NCBI GenBank assembly: GCA_017553635.1 | Contig: JAFZKN010000014.1 | Location: 62,001-126,000 of the forward strand | DNA length: 64,000 nucleotides | Source of the DNA: Treponema sp. | GTDB taxonomy: Bacteria; Spirochaetota; Spirochaetia; Treponematales; Treponemataceae | Reading direction: 5' to 3' | Part shown: one piece after another, positions 35,301 to 43,841 of the stretch | Layout: the number at the start of each line of letters is the position of its first letter | How positions within the stretch are numbered: the stretch's first letter is position 1 | Made by a program: the position numbers and the translations under genes | Notes under the pieces: model-generated | Seen by the model: the letters and a program-made list of their open reading frames with translations, nothing else | Databases searched by the model: none | Told to the model about the DNA's origin: nothing

Positions 35301-36806
35301 CTATTGTATTGTAAAACTCAAGACATTCCATGATGCTTTTTTAAGCTGAATTTTATAAACTCCCTTATTCTGTTCAACTTTAGAAAGCACAGCATCATCT
35401 AAAATCTGTGGCTTTACATTGTCGGGCTTGGAAAGAGAATTTTTTGCATTTAAGTCTGTTCCGCATAAAACAGACCAGAAAGAGAGCTTTGTATTTTCAA
35501 ACGAAGCTAAATCAATTTCGGTCTCGCTGTCTTCGTCTTTAGAAGTGTTAAGCGCAAAAACCGTAACTGTATTTTTTTCTTCATTATATATCACGCTGAA
35601 TATTACTGCAGGAACTTCACCGTAGGCGTCTGTAATTTTATTCTGTGTTTTAACTACAGGCTGTAAAACTGTTCCACGGCCAAACTGGCACATATCCTTA
35701 AACGGATAATAAATTGTCTGAACAAAAGATCCGCCGCCCGGCTCTGTCGAAATCGGAGCTATTACATTTACTAGCTGTGCAAGGCAGGCAATTTTAATTC
35801 TGTCAGAGTGATTTAAAAGAGTAATTACCATTCCGCCAAAAGCGAGGGCATCAAGAAGACTGTAGTTGTCTTCTAAAAGTCGCGGCGCTTTGACCCAGTC
35901 ATGCGGTGTCTGATTTTTCTGATACCAGATATTCCATTCGTCAAACGAAAGCATCATTGTTCTGTTGCTGCGTTTAACAGCCTTTACATAGTCACAGGTC
36001 GCAATGCTGGTTTTTATAAACTGTTCCATGTCATAGAAGCTTGCAAGAAAATCATCATCGTTTCCAAAGTTTTCAAAGTATCTATGTATAGAAATATAGT
36101 CTGCCATATCATAAGTATGCTCAAGAACGATTCTGTCCCACTCTGGATAAGTCGGCATGGTAGAAGCAGCACTTCCACAGACAACGCATTTAATCGTGTC
36201 GTCAGTCCACTTCATCATTTTGATGGTTTCGAGAGCTTTCTTTCCATATTCGTGTGCATCGAGGTGACAGATCTGCCATGGACCGTCCATTTCGTTTCCA
36301 ACACACCATGTTTTAATTGCATAAGGCTTTTCGTGTCCGTTTTTACGGCGAAGGTCAGACCAGTAAGTTCCGCCCGGATAATTACAGTATTCAACTAAAT
36401 CACCCGCATCCTGAACAGTTCCCGTTCCCATATTTACGGCGCCAAGAATCTGCGTTCCGCTTTTTAAAGTCCAGTCGTAAAAGTCGTCTATTCCAACTTG
36501 ATTCGTTTCTATCGTTTTCCATGCGCGGTCAAGTCTTACAGGTCTTTTGTCCTTTGGACCAATTCCGTCCTTCCAGTCATAACCCGAAACAAAATTACCG
36601 CCCGGATAACGCACAAGATTTACACCGAGATCCTTTACAAGTTTTATTACATCTTTTCTAAAACCAAGCTCGTCAGATTCCGGATGTTCAGGCTCGTAAA
36701 TTCCTGTATAAACTGCACGGCCAAGCTGTTCTATAAATGAACTGAATAAAGTGTCTTCTGACTTTCCAATTGTAAATTCTTTTACTACCGAGACTTTTGT
36801 TTTCAT
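35301..36806 (-). CDS. abfA: Alpha-L-arabinofuranosidase, GH51
   Basis: 501 aa, no signal peptide, so cytoplasmic. The GH51 catalytic residues are visible: acid/base Glu172 in WCVGNEMDGPWQ and nucleophile Glu290 in LSFDEWNIWY. The N-terminal VNLVRYPGGNFVSGYDW and LDRAWKTIETNQVGIDDF motifs and the C-terminal beta domain match the family. It releases arabinose from short arabino-oligosaccharides from plant cell walls. It follows the GerMN gene by 2 bp and precedes the ankyrin-like lipoprotein. Confidence 0.93.
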   Translation of the reverse strand: MKTKVSVVKEFTIGKSEDTLFSSFIEQLGRAVYTGIYEPEHPESDELGFRKDVIKLVKDLGVNLVRYPGGNFVSGYDWKDGIGPKDKRPVRLDRAWKTIETNQVGIDDFYDWTLKSGTQILGAVNMGTGTVQDAGDLVEYCNYPGGTYWSDLRRKNGHEKPYAIKTWCVGNEMDGPWQICHLDAHEYGKKALETIKMMKWTDDTIKCVVCGSAASTMPTYPEWDRIVLEHTYDMADYISIHRYFENFGNDDDFLASFYDMEQFIKTSIATCDYVKAVKRSNRTMMLSFDEWNIWYQKNQTPHDWVKAPRLLEDNYSLLDALAFGGMVITLLNHSDRIKIACLAQLVNVIAPISTEPGGGSFVQTIYYPFKDMCQFGRGTVLQPVVKTQNKITDAYGEVPAVIFSVIYNEEKNTVTVFALNTSKDEDSETEIDLASFENTKLSFWSVLCGTDLNAKNSLSKPDNVKPQILDDAVLSKVEQNKGVYKIQLKKASWNVLSFTIQ

Positions 36807-36808
36807 AA

Positions 36809-37603
36809 TTATTTAAAACTGTTCCTTGAATATGGTGAACCAATCCACATCTGAAGCTCTTCGCTTCCCATGTATTCCTTTCTCTGACCTTCAATTAAAA
36901 ACTGAACGCTTTCTACTGTCGAAAACTGAGTTGCCGTATAAACGACCTGCATAAGCTGAGCATTATAACTGTCCGCACTTATTGCACCAAATTCAAACTC
37001 TTCGCTAAAGTTAAGAGTTGCTATTCCGTTTTTAACAGAAGCTCCCAAAAGCCTTGCTCCCTGAGGGATTAAAGTCATACAGTTTTTATCTGTGGCTTCC
37101 GGCCCCTTAAGCAGAGTTTTTATTGTATTTGTTAACGGAGCATCTGATTTTTCTATTTCACGTGGAACAATTTTGCGAACCACAGTTCCATCTGAATCTA
37201 CATAAACAAAACAGAGATTAACCTTTGTTTTAGGCTCGTTCTTTTTAGGTTCTGCCTTTTTTTCTTCCTGTTCAACCTTTTTTTCAACTTCTATTTCCTG
37301 AACACCGTTTTCCTGCTGAACGTCATTAACTTCTGTCATAGACCCGATTTCTGCAGGACCTGGAGTAACTTCAACCTCGAGAAGTCCGTTAGAATTTTTG
37401 TTTTTCTTAGGTTTTTCTACTTCCTGATAGTTTTCAATAAACTCAGGATTTTTCCCTGTAACTCTTTCCAAAAAGTTTGTCTGTTTCAGATTAGAGAAAA
37501 TGACATCCTTTTTTACAAAGAAAAATATTACAAGCAGCAGTGCCAGTAATATCCAGCAAGATAAGAGTAAACCTGTTTTCTGTTTGTTATTTTTTCCACC
37601 CAT
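36809..37603 (-). CDS. GerMN-domain membrane-anchored protein
   Basis: 264 aa from the ATG at 37603 (a longer frame starts at 37621). One N-terminal membrane helix (GLLLSCWILLALLLVIFFFV) is followed by a charged low-complexity linker and a GerMN domain at about 140-250. The domain is recognised from LCFVYVDSDGTVVRKIVPREI, PLTNTIKTLLKGP and ISADSYNAQLMQVVYTAT. The role of this domain in non-sporulating bacteria is unclear. A near-consensus promoter ends 6 nt before the ATG, with no Shine-Dalgarno, indicating a leaderless mRNA. It is first in the operon with GH51. Confidence 0.82.
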   Translation of the reverse strand: MGGKNNKQKTGLLLSCWILLALLLVIFFFVKKDVIFSNLKQTNFLERVTGKNPEFIENYQEVEKPKKNKNSNGLLEVEVTPGPAEIGSMTEVNDVQQENGVQEIEVEKKVEQEEKKAEPKKNEPKTKVNLCFVYVDSDGTVVRKIVPREIEKSDAPLTNTIKTLLKGPEATDKNCMTLIPQGARLLGASVKNGIATLNFSEEFEFGAISADSYNAQLMQVVYTATQFSTVESVQFLIEGQRKEYMGSEELQMWIGSPYSRNSFK

Positions 37604-37609
37604 AGTTTT

Positions 37610-37638
37610 ATTATAAGTCATTCATTTTTTATTATCAA
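37610..37638 (-). promoter_or_regulatory. Near-consensus promoter, leaderless type, for the GerMN gene
   Basis: On the minus strand, TTGATA (37633-37638), 17 bp and TATAAT (37610-37615), followed by AAAACT and the ATG at 37603. The predicted +1 is the A of the ATG. Confidence 0.7.
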
Positions 37639-37685
37639 TAAATAAATTATTGCCGCGCAAATGGATTAAAACTTACATAATATTT

Positions 37686-38282
37686 TTAATCCGTTTGTGC
37701 CTGTAATGACTTTACCTCCATCAATAATTCTGTCGATTCTTCCCCAGTCCGGGGATATTTTCTATAACCATGCTCCCAGACAAGTGACATTCCTAGTTTT
37801 TCCATCACACGACGGGAAGCTTTATTTCTTTCATCACAGTGAGCCCTTAGACTTTTAAAACCAAGTTCATTAAAAGCAATATTTTTAAGACACTCCGCTG
37901 CTTCTGTAGCATAGCCTTTGTTTTGATACTTCCTATTCAGCATCCAGCCAAACTCACCGTTAACCCGGTCTTTATCAATAAAAAGGCATATATTTCCAAT
38001 TACTTTGTTTTTACCTTTTTCGTCATTCCCGCCCGAAACGGAATCTGCAAGCTCGATCGCAAATTCACAGAAATCAGGATTTTCTTTTTTCCACTCTTCT
38101 TCCACAGAACTAAGATAATCTTTTGATTCCTGTTTTTCCATAACTTCGCCAGGTCTTACAGAAAGCTCATACATATATTTTACAACTTCGTAATCAGAAT
38201 CATATTCCCAGACATCATCAAAGTCAGAAAGTTTTAAAGGCCTCAAAATCAGGCGTTCTGTTTTAAATACACTTTTTTCCAT
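37686..38282 (-). CDS. GNAT acetyltransferase (RimJ/RimL-like)
   Basis: 198 aa. The GNAT_3 pattern is clear: TERLILRPLKLSDFDDVWEYDSD at the N-terminus, GEFGWMLNRKYQNKGYATEAAECL at about 111-134 for acetyl-CoA binding, and LGFKSLRAHCDERNKASRRVMEKLGM after it. Relatives acetylate N-termini of ribosomal proteins or small amines, and the substrate is unknown. AAGAAG precedes the ATG. It borders the 1-kb gene-free origin-side region. Confidence 0.88.
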   Translation of the reverse strand: MEKSVFKTERLILRPLKLSDFDDVWEYDSDYEVVKYMYELSVRPGEVMEKQESKDYLSSVEEEWKKENPDFCEFAIELADSVSGGNDEKGKNKVIGNICLFIDKDRVNGEFGWMLNRKYQNKGYATEAAECLKNIAFNELGFKSLRAHCDERNKASRRVMEKLGMSLVWEHGYRKYPRTGEESTELLMEVKSLQAQTD

Positions 38283-38411
38283 ATCTTCTTTATTTTCGGA
38301 ATAAATTAAAAAAAGGTTAAATTACAAATTCCCAAAGAAATTATTTATTAACGGTAGTTAGAATTTTGTCTGACGAACGGTTGTTAGTTTAAAGCTTATT
38401 TGAGAAATCCC

Positions 38412-38427
38412 TGTTTCACGTGAAACA
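38412..38427. promoter_or_regulatory. parS site 1 (perfect palindrome)
   Basis: TGTTTCACGTGAAACA, a 16-bp perfect palindrome equal to the widely conserved ParB-binding consensus TGTTNCACGTGAAACA. It is the closest of the three to consensus. Confidence 0.85.
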
Positions 38428-38540
38428 CAAAACCGCTCGAAAAAAAACATATCAAAGAAATCCCTTTGTAAAATCATTATCCAGAAAAAATAGCTTTTTA
38501 AAAATATAAAAAAGTCATTATCCTGCAATTATCTGAAAAA

Positions 38541-38556
38541 CGTTTCACGTGAAACA
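38541..38556. promoter_or_regulatory. parS site 2
   Basis: CGTTTCACGTGAAACA, one mismatch at the outermost base from the parS consensus, with a perfect 14-bp core palindrome. It lies 129 bp from site 1 and is followed after 1 bp by AACATATCAAA, which also follows site 1. Confidence 0.8.
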
Positions 38557-38872
38557 CAACATATCAAAAGCGAATCATTTCAAAAAAATTGTCAAAAAGA
38601 TACCCTCCACAGACAAAAAAAACACTCCTCTTTCCTGTCCAGGATCCTCACAAAAAGACATCCAAAAAACCACATTCTTCATAAAGCCAGGTTTGAACTT
38701 TTCATATCTTAAAGTCTGAAGCGCTGATTAAGTATAAAAATACGATAAAAAAGTCTTTAGTTTTTCACACAACTAAACAAGAGAAACTCTGGATATATTT
38801 ATCGAAAAAATTTGAGAATTTGATTTTTTCTGAAATTTTATTTTTTGATTTTTAGCTCTGCGATTTTAAAAA

Positions 38873-38888
38873 TGTTTCATGTGAAACA
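38873..38888. promoter_or_regulatory. parS site 3 (one central substitution)
   Basis: TGTTTCATGTGAAACA, differing from consensus only in the central CATGTG instead of CACGTG. It lies 20 bp upstream of the DnaA-box cluster. Confidence 0.65.
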
Positions 38889-38907
38889 TTTTATCTGCTA
38901 TAAAAAG

Positions 38908-38959
38908 TTTTCCACATATTCAACAAGTTATCCACATCTGTGGAAAAAGCTGTGGACAA
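38908..38959. promoter_or_regulatory. Cluster of four DnaA boxes, candidate replication-origin element
   Basis: TTTTCCACA (38908-38916, +), TTATCCACA (38928-38936, +, the perfect consensus), TGTGGAAAA (38939-38947, -) and TGTGGACAA (38951-38959, -). Four boxes within 52 bp, in two orientations, lie next to a GC-rich hairpin and then an AT-rich run. This is how many bacterial origins are built. Confidence 0.75.
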
Positions 38960-38965
38960 AAAAAT

Positions 38966-38985
38966 AACCGGGGTTGTCCCCGGTT
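38966..38985. repeat. GC-rich hairpin beside the DnaA boxes
   Basis: AACCGGGG and CCCCGGTT are perfect 8-bp arms around TTGT. It lies 6 bp after the last DnaA box in otherwise very AT-rich DNA. There is no T-run after it, so it is unlikely to be a terminator. Confidence 0.6.
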
Positions 38986-39117
38986 GCCTGATGATTCGTT
39001 CGCTTATTAAATATAGCGTTCCCCTCTTACACCTCGTATTATACATCTTATTATTTTTTTTGTCATCAAAAAAATTTAAAATTTCAAAAAAATTTAAATT
39101 TAATTTTTTATAGCTAC

Positions 39118-39152
39118 CTATCGTTCGGTAGTATTTAACTATCTTTCGTTAG
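39118..39152. repeat. Two 14-bp direct repeats spaced 21 bp
   Basis: CTATCGTTCGGTAG (39118-39131) and CTATCTTTCGTTAG (39139-39152) share 12 of 14 positions and are 21 bp apart, two helical turns. Related ACGG(T/A)-TAG motifs occur at 38350-38361 and 38376-38387, near the other end of the gene-free region. They are candidate protein-binding iterons of unknown function. Confidence 0.45.
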
Positions 39153-39228
39153 TCTCTTTTTTTAGTGTTCTCTGCTCCCTTTTCTCAAATTTTTTTTGCA
39201 GCTGCCTTAAATTAAATTTAAAATAAAA

Positions 39229-39268
39229 AACACTCTCAAAGAAAAAAATAATTTTCTTCAAGAGTGTT
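39229..39268 (-). terminator. Intrinsic terminator of gyrA
   Basis: AACACTCT (39229-39236) pairs with AGAGTGTT (39261-39268), with additional pairing AAAGAAAA/TTTTCTT inside. In the direction of gyrA transcription it is followed by a T-rich stretch. Confidence 0.75.
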
Positions 39269-39290
39269 CTTAAAAAAACAAAAAACTTCT

Positions 39291-41807
39291 TTAGTCTTCG
39301 TTTGCTATTTTATCAAGACCAACAAGATAATCCGGTTCATCAACTTTGACTACACTTACTCCAGATGATGAAGGTCCCTGAACATTTATTGTCGAAACTT
39401 TTACGCGCAAAGTTTTTCCCTGACTTGTCATAAGAACAATTTCGTCTTTATCAGAAACAGAAAGTGCTCCGATGATTTCGCCTTTGTTGTCTACGTTTCC
39501 GAAAACTCTCTGTCCGCCGGTTCCACGACCGTGAACTTTATAATCTTCAAAACGGGCTCTCTTTCCATAACCTTTTTCTGTGAGAACTAAAATGCTCGAA
39601 GAATCTTCCACGCGGATTGCTGCAGAAAGTTCATCGCCTTCTCCAAGTTTAAGTCCTTTGTTTCCGTGTCCGGCTCTTCCCATCGGGCGGACATCTGTTT
39701 CTTTTATTCTTAAAGCTTTTCCGCGTCTTGAAATAAGAACAAGTTCATCATTACCAGTTGTAAGAATTGTACTTACAAGCTTGTCTCCCGGATCAAGTTT
39801 GATTGCTCCGATACCACGGATTTTTGCATTTGCAAATTCTTTGATGCATGTCTTTTTGATTACACCGTTCGCTGTTGCCATAAACAGGAATTCATCTTCT
39901 GTAAATTCTTTAAAGTTTACGATTGTCGTAATTTCTTCGTTTGCATTTACAGCAAGAAGACTCTTAATATGTGAACCACGACTTAATCTGCTTGCTTCTG
40001 GAATTTCATGAACTTTAATCCAATATGCTTTTCCTTCACTTGTAATGAAAAGAAGAATATCATGTGTTGATGCAATAAAGAGCTGACTGATGTAGTCATC
40101 TTCTACAAGGGTTGTACTGTTGCTTCCTTTTCCACCACGACCCTGCTGCTTATACTGACTTAATGAAACACGTTTTACATAACCAAGTTTAGAAATGAGG
40201 ATTACAACATCTTCTTCTTTAATCATGTCTTCAACGTTAATTTCTTCAACTTCGTCTGCAACAATCTGAGTCTTTCTGTCATCACCATATTTCTGAGCAA
40301 GCTCATTTGTTTCATCTTTTATCTTCTGTAAAATCTTTTCGTGATGTGCAAGAAGATCTGTAAGATAATCAATCCATGCCTGGAGTTCTTTAATTTCTTT
40401 CTGAAGATCTTCAATCTGAAGATGTGTAAGGCGTTTAAGCTGCATGTCAACAATTGCCTGTGCCTGTTCATCATCAAAGTTAAATCTCTTTTCAAGGTTC
40501 AACTTAGCATCTTCTGTATCACGGCTTTCTTTGATTATCTTGATTACTTCATCTATGTTGTTAATAGCTGTAATCAAAGCATCGAGAATGTGCATTCTGT
40601 GTTTTGCAACTTTTAAATCATAAATAGTACGTCGTGTAATTACTTCGTCACGATGGCTTACAAAATGCTGAATGAGCTGCTTTAATGTAAGAACTTCCGG
40701 TTTAAGATATGTTTCTGGAAGAGTAAGCTCTGGTTCAGAATATCTTGTTGTGCCCTCTTTTTCCTGTGGAACAAGTGCAAGATTTATTACACCAAAGTTT
40801 GACTGTAAGTCTGTCTTTGTAAAAAGCTGATTCAATACAAGTTTTGTAATGGCACCTTTTTTAAGATCAACTACGAGACGCATTCCTGAACGGTCAGAAG
40901 ATTCGTCGTTTGCATTTACAACGCCTTCGATTAATTTATCACGTACAAGCTCCTTAATGCGGCGGATGATGTTTGTTGTATTAACCCCGTAAGGAACTTC
41001 TGTAAATACGATTGACTCACGTCCGTGCTTGTCTGTCTCTATAGTGAACTTTGAACGGATAACAATTTTTCCGCGTCCTGTTGTATATGCTTTACGAATT
41101 CCATCACGGCCGTAGATTATTCCGCCTGTAGGGAAATCCGGACCCTTGATGTGTTTCATCAATTCATCAATGGTTATGTCATTGTTATCGATGTATGCAC
41201 TGATCGCTGATGCAACTTCGCGGATATTATGGGTCGGCATGTTTGTTGCCATTCCGACTGCAATACCTGTAGTTCCGTTACAGAGAAGAAACGGGAACTT
41301 TGCAGGAAGAACTGCAGGTTCGTCTGTTGTATCATCAAAGTTACGAACCATATCGACGGTATTCTTATTTATATCGTCAACCATTTCTTCCGTAACTTTT
41401 GACATCTTAGCTTCTGTATAACGGTAAGCGGCAGGAGGGTCGCCGGCTATAGTACCAAAGTTTCCCTGTGGAGTAACGGTTGTATAACGCTGTGCAAAAT
41501 CCTGTCCAAGACGAACCAAAGCATCGTAAACAGAAGCATCACCGTGTGGATGATAGTGTCCCAAAACTTCACCGACGATGGTAGCACATTTTTTAGTCTT
41601 TCCGCCTGATGCAAGATGCAGTGTATCCATGGCATACATGATTCTGCGGTGAACAGGTTTAAGTCCGTCACGAACATCCGGCAGAGCACGCTGAACGATT
41701 ACAGACATCGAGTAGTCAATGTAGGCCTGTTTTACTTCGTCTTCGATAGGAATTTTAATGAGAGAGCCACCCTCGGCAGTTTTTATTTCTTCCATTACCT
41801 TCTCCAC
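39291..41807 (-). CDS. gyrA: DNA gyrase subunit A
   Basis: 838 aa, full length. Catalytic Tyr108 lies in AQRYTTV. The quinolone-resistance region reads HPHGDASVYDALVRL, where Ala91 stands at the position of the usual Ser83 (E. coli) and Asp95 at Asp87. The C-terminal half has the blades of the DNA-wrapping beta-pinwheel, including a GyrA-box-like QYKQQGRGGKG. It forms the A2B2 gyrase with GyrB encoded 19 bp upstream. GGAGAAGG precedes the ATG. Confidence 0.97.
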   Translation of the reverse strand: MEKVMEEIKTAEGGSLIKIPIEDEVKQAYIDYSMSVIVQRALPDVRDGLKPVHRRIMYAMDTLHLASGGKTKKCATIVGEVLGHYHPHGDASVYDALVRLGQDFAQRYTTVTPQGNFGTIAGDPPAAYRYTEAKMSKVTEEMVDDINKNTVDMVRNFDDTTDEPAVLPAKFPFLLCNGTTGIAVGMATNMPTHNIREVASAISAYIDNNDITIDELMKHIKGPDFPTGGIIYGRDGIRKAYTTGRGKIVIRSKFTIETDKHGRESIVFTEVPYGVNTTNIIRRIKELVRDKLIEGVVNANDESSDRSGMRLVVDLKKGAITKLVLNQLFTKTDLQSNFGVINLALVPQEKEGTTRYSEPELTLPETYLKPEVLTLKQLIQHFVSHRDEVITRRTIYDLKVAKHRMHILDALITAINNIDEVIKIIKESRDTEDAKLNLEKRFNFDDEQAQAIVDMQLKRLTHLQIEDLQKEIKELQAWIDYLTDLLAHHEKILQKIKDETNELAQKYGDDRKTQIVADEVEEINVEDMIKEEDVVILISKLGYVKRVSLSQYKQQGRGGKGSNSTTLVEDDYISQLFIASTHDILLFITSEGKAYWIKVHEIPEASRLSRGSHIKSLLAVNANEEITTIVNFKEFTEDEFLFMATANGVIKKTCIKEFANAKIRGIGAIKLDPGDKLVSTILTTGNDELVLISRRGKALRIKETDVRPMGRAGHGNKGLKLGEGDELSAAIRVEDSSSILVLTEKGYGKRARFEDYKVHGRGTGGQRVFGNVDNKGEIIGALSVSDKDEIVLMTSQGKTLRVKVSTINVQGPSSSGVSVVKVDEPDYLVGLDKIANED

Positions 41808-41826
41808 TTTTAAATTCTAATCTGTA

Positions 41827-43746
41827 TTAAATATCAAGATTTGCATAACTTGAATTTTCTTCAATAAAGCGGCGGCGTGGTTCTACTTCTTCACCCATAC
41901 ATACACTGAAAATTTTATCTGCAGCAATTGCATCAGGAATTGTTACGACGCGCATCTTTCTGTGCTCAGGATCCATTGTTGTTTCCCAAAGCTGTTTTCC
42001 GTCCATTTCACCGAGACCTTTGTAACGCTGAACATCTGCCTTTGAACGGTTTTCACCAAGGGCTTCGAGCGCCTCATCCCTTTCCTGATCTGAATAACAG
42101 TAAACAGGTTCTTTTTTTCCAAGCTGAACTTTAAACAATGGAGGCATTGCAAGATAAACATAACCGTGTTCAATAATCTGCGGCATATAGCGGAAAAAGA
42201 ATGTTAAAAGCAGAGTACGGATGTGCGAACCATCGACATCGGCATCGGCCATGATTATGATTTTATGATAACGCAGCTTATCAATGTTAAAATCTTTTCC
42301 GAAGCCTGCACCTAATGATGCAATTACAGGTTCAAGTTTATCGTTGTTCATAACTTTTTCAGGACGAACTTTTTCTACGTTAAGCATCTTTCCCCAGAGA
42401 GGAAGAATTGCCTGTGTCTTTGGATCTCTACCCTTCTTTGCTGAACCGCCGGCAGAATCTCCCTCGACAATGTATACTTCGCATTGAGCAGGATCTTTTA
42501 ATGAACAGTCTGCAAGTTTTTCCGGAAGACCAAAGCCATCGCTCATTGTTTTTTTGCGCATGTTGTCTTTTGCTTTGCGCGCTGCAATACGGGCTTTTGC
42601 TTCATCAATCGATTTTTTAAGAATTGATTCGAGAACCTGAGGATTCTGTTCAAAATATAAAGTAAGCTTTTCTTTTACAACCTGGTCTACGATTGTTCGG
42701 ACTTCTGTATTTCCAAGCTTTTCTTTTGTCTGCCCTTCAAATTCCGGTTCAGGAACTTTCATCGAAATGACTGCAGTAAGACCTGAGCTTAAATCTTCAT
42801 AAGTAAGCTTTTCGTCTTTATCAATCTGCTTTTTAAGCTTATCGTTTGCTTCGAGGAATTTATTTAAAACAAAGCGGATTGCATTCTTAAATCCTTCATA
42901 GTGAGTTCCGCCGTCACGTGTATTAATGTCATTTACAAATGTATGTACGTTTTCAGAATATCCCGAATTATAGTGAAGGGAGATTTCTGTAATTACATCT
43001 TCACGTTCATCGTTAATGTAAATTGGCTCTGCAGGAACAACCTGCTTTCCCTCGTCTATATCTTTGACAAACTGATTGATACCGCCTTCAAATTTAAGGA
43101 TTTCTTCTTTTGGAGTTTCGAGGCGTTCATCCCTAAAATAAATTACTATACCACTGTTGAGGAATGCAAGCTCACGAAGTCTATCCCTCAGTGTATCAAA
43201 GTTGTAAGTCGTTGTTTCTGTGAAAATTGTTTTATCAGCCTTCCAGCGGATTGATGTACCGTGTTCGTCTGTATCGCCAATCTGTTCAACCTTAGTTTTT
43301 GGAACACCGCGCTCATATTTCTGTCTGTAAACATGTCCGTCACGCTTTACAGTTGCTTCCATCCAGTCAGAAAGGGCATTTACACAGGAAACACCTACAC
43401 CGTGCAAACCGCCTGAAACCTTATAAGAACCCTTGTCAAATTTACCGCCGGCATGAAGACGTGTAAGAACGAGTTCCAAAGCGCTGATTTTCTCTGTCGG
43501 ATGGATATCTACAGGAATTCCGCGTCCATTATCATCTACGCGTACAATATCATTTTTTTCCAGAGCAACTACGATTTTATCGCAAAATCCAGCCATTGCT
43601 TCGTCAATTGAGTTGTCAACTGTTTCATAAACAAGATGGTGAAGACCTTTAGGCCCGGTTGAACCTATATACATACCAGGTCTTTTTCTAACTGCCTCAA
43701 GGCCCTTTAAAACCTGGATATTCCCTGCTGAATAGTTTTCTGGCAT
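41827..43746 (-). CDS. gyrB: DNA gyrase subunit B
   Basis: 639 aa. GHKL ATPase motifs: YETVDNSIDEAMAGF, VDDNGRGIPVDIHP and GGLHGVGVSCVNALS. The TOPRIM domain has VEGDSAGGSAKKGRDPKTQA and MADADVDGSHIRTLL. Length is that of the short GyrB without the E. coli insert. AAGGGA precedes the ATG. It is divergent from dnaA across 95 bp and precedes gyrA, so gyrase and initiator are made from opposite strands at the origin. Confidence 0.97.
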   Translation of the reverse strand: MPENYSAGNIQVLKGLEAVRKRPGMYIGSTGPKGLHHLVYETVDNSIDEAMAGFCDKIVVALEKNDIVRVDDNGRGIPVDIHPTEKISALELVLTRLHAGGKFDKGSYKVSGGLHGVGVSCVNALSDWMEATVKRDGHVYRQKYERGVPKTKVEQIGDTDEHGTSIRWKADKTIFTETTTYNFDTLRDRLRELAFLNSGIVIYFRDERLETPKEEILKFEGGINQFVKDIDEGKQVVPAEPIYINDEREDVITEISLHYNSGYSENVHTFVNDINTRDGGTHYEGFKNAIRFVLNKFLEANDKLKKQIDKDEKLTYEDLSSGLTAVISMKVPEPEFEGQTKEKLGNTEVRTIVDQVVKEKLTLYFEQNPQVLESILKKSIDEAKARIAARKAKDNMRKKTMSDGFGLPEKLADCSLKDPAQCEVYIVEGDSAGGSAKKGRDPKTQAILPLWGKMLNVEKVRPEKVMNNDKLEPVIASLGAGFGKDFNIDKLRYHKIIIMADADVDGSHIRTLLLTFFFRYMPQIIEHGYVYLAMPPLFKVQLGKKEPVYCYSDQERDEALEALGENRSKADVQRYKGLGEMDGKQLWETTMDPEHRKMRVVTIPDAIAADKIFSVCMGEEVEPRRRFIEENSSYANLDI

Positions 43747-43805
43747 AGTTTTCCCTTTTAAAAATGCAATATATAGAAAAAATCAGATATAAAATTATAC
43801 TTGTA

Positions 43806-43835
43806 TTGAAAAAAAAAGTAAAGGTGAATTATAAT
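43806..43835 (+). promoter_or_regulatory. dnaA promoter, leaderless type
   Basis: TTGAAA (43806-43811), an 18-bp spacer and consensus TATAAT (43830-43835), then TGACTC and the ATG at 43842. AAGGTG is present but 15 nt from the ATG, which is too far, and it lies upstream of the predicted +1. Transcription would start at the start codon. Confidence 0.6.
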
Positions 43836-43841
43836 TGACTC

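Larger units (their letters stand above)
38283..39290. other. 1-kb gene-free region with parS sites and DnaA boxes
   Basis: No protein-coding frame is credible here. From left to right the region holds short direct repeats (38350, 38376), a parS palindrome (38412), AACATATCAAA at 38446 and again at 38558, and two TCATTATCC-G motifs (38474, 38515). A second parS (38541) and a third (38873) follow. Then come four DnaA-type boxes (38908-38959), a GC hairpin (38966-38985), an AT-rich run (about 39040-39112), two 14-bp direct repeats 21 bp apart (39118, 39139) and the gyrA terminator. This looks like a chromosome-partition and replication-control region. Confidence 0.7.

Noticed and set aside
38283..39290. 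Small structured RNA gene in the gene-free region
   Set aside because: I looked for SRP RNA, RNase P RNA and tmRNA cores and saw none. The repeats are better explained as protein-binding sites.
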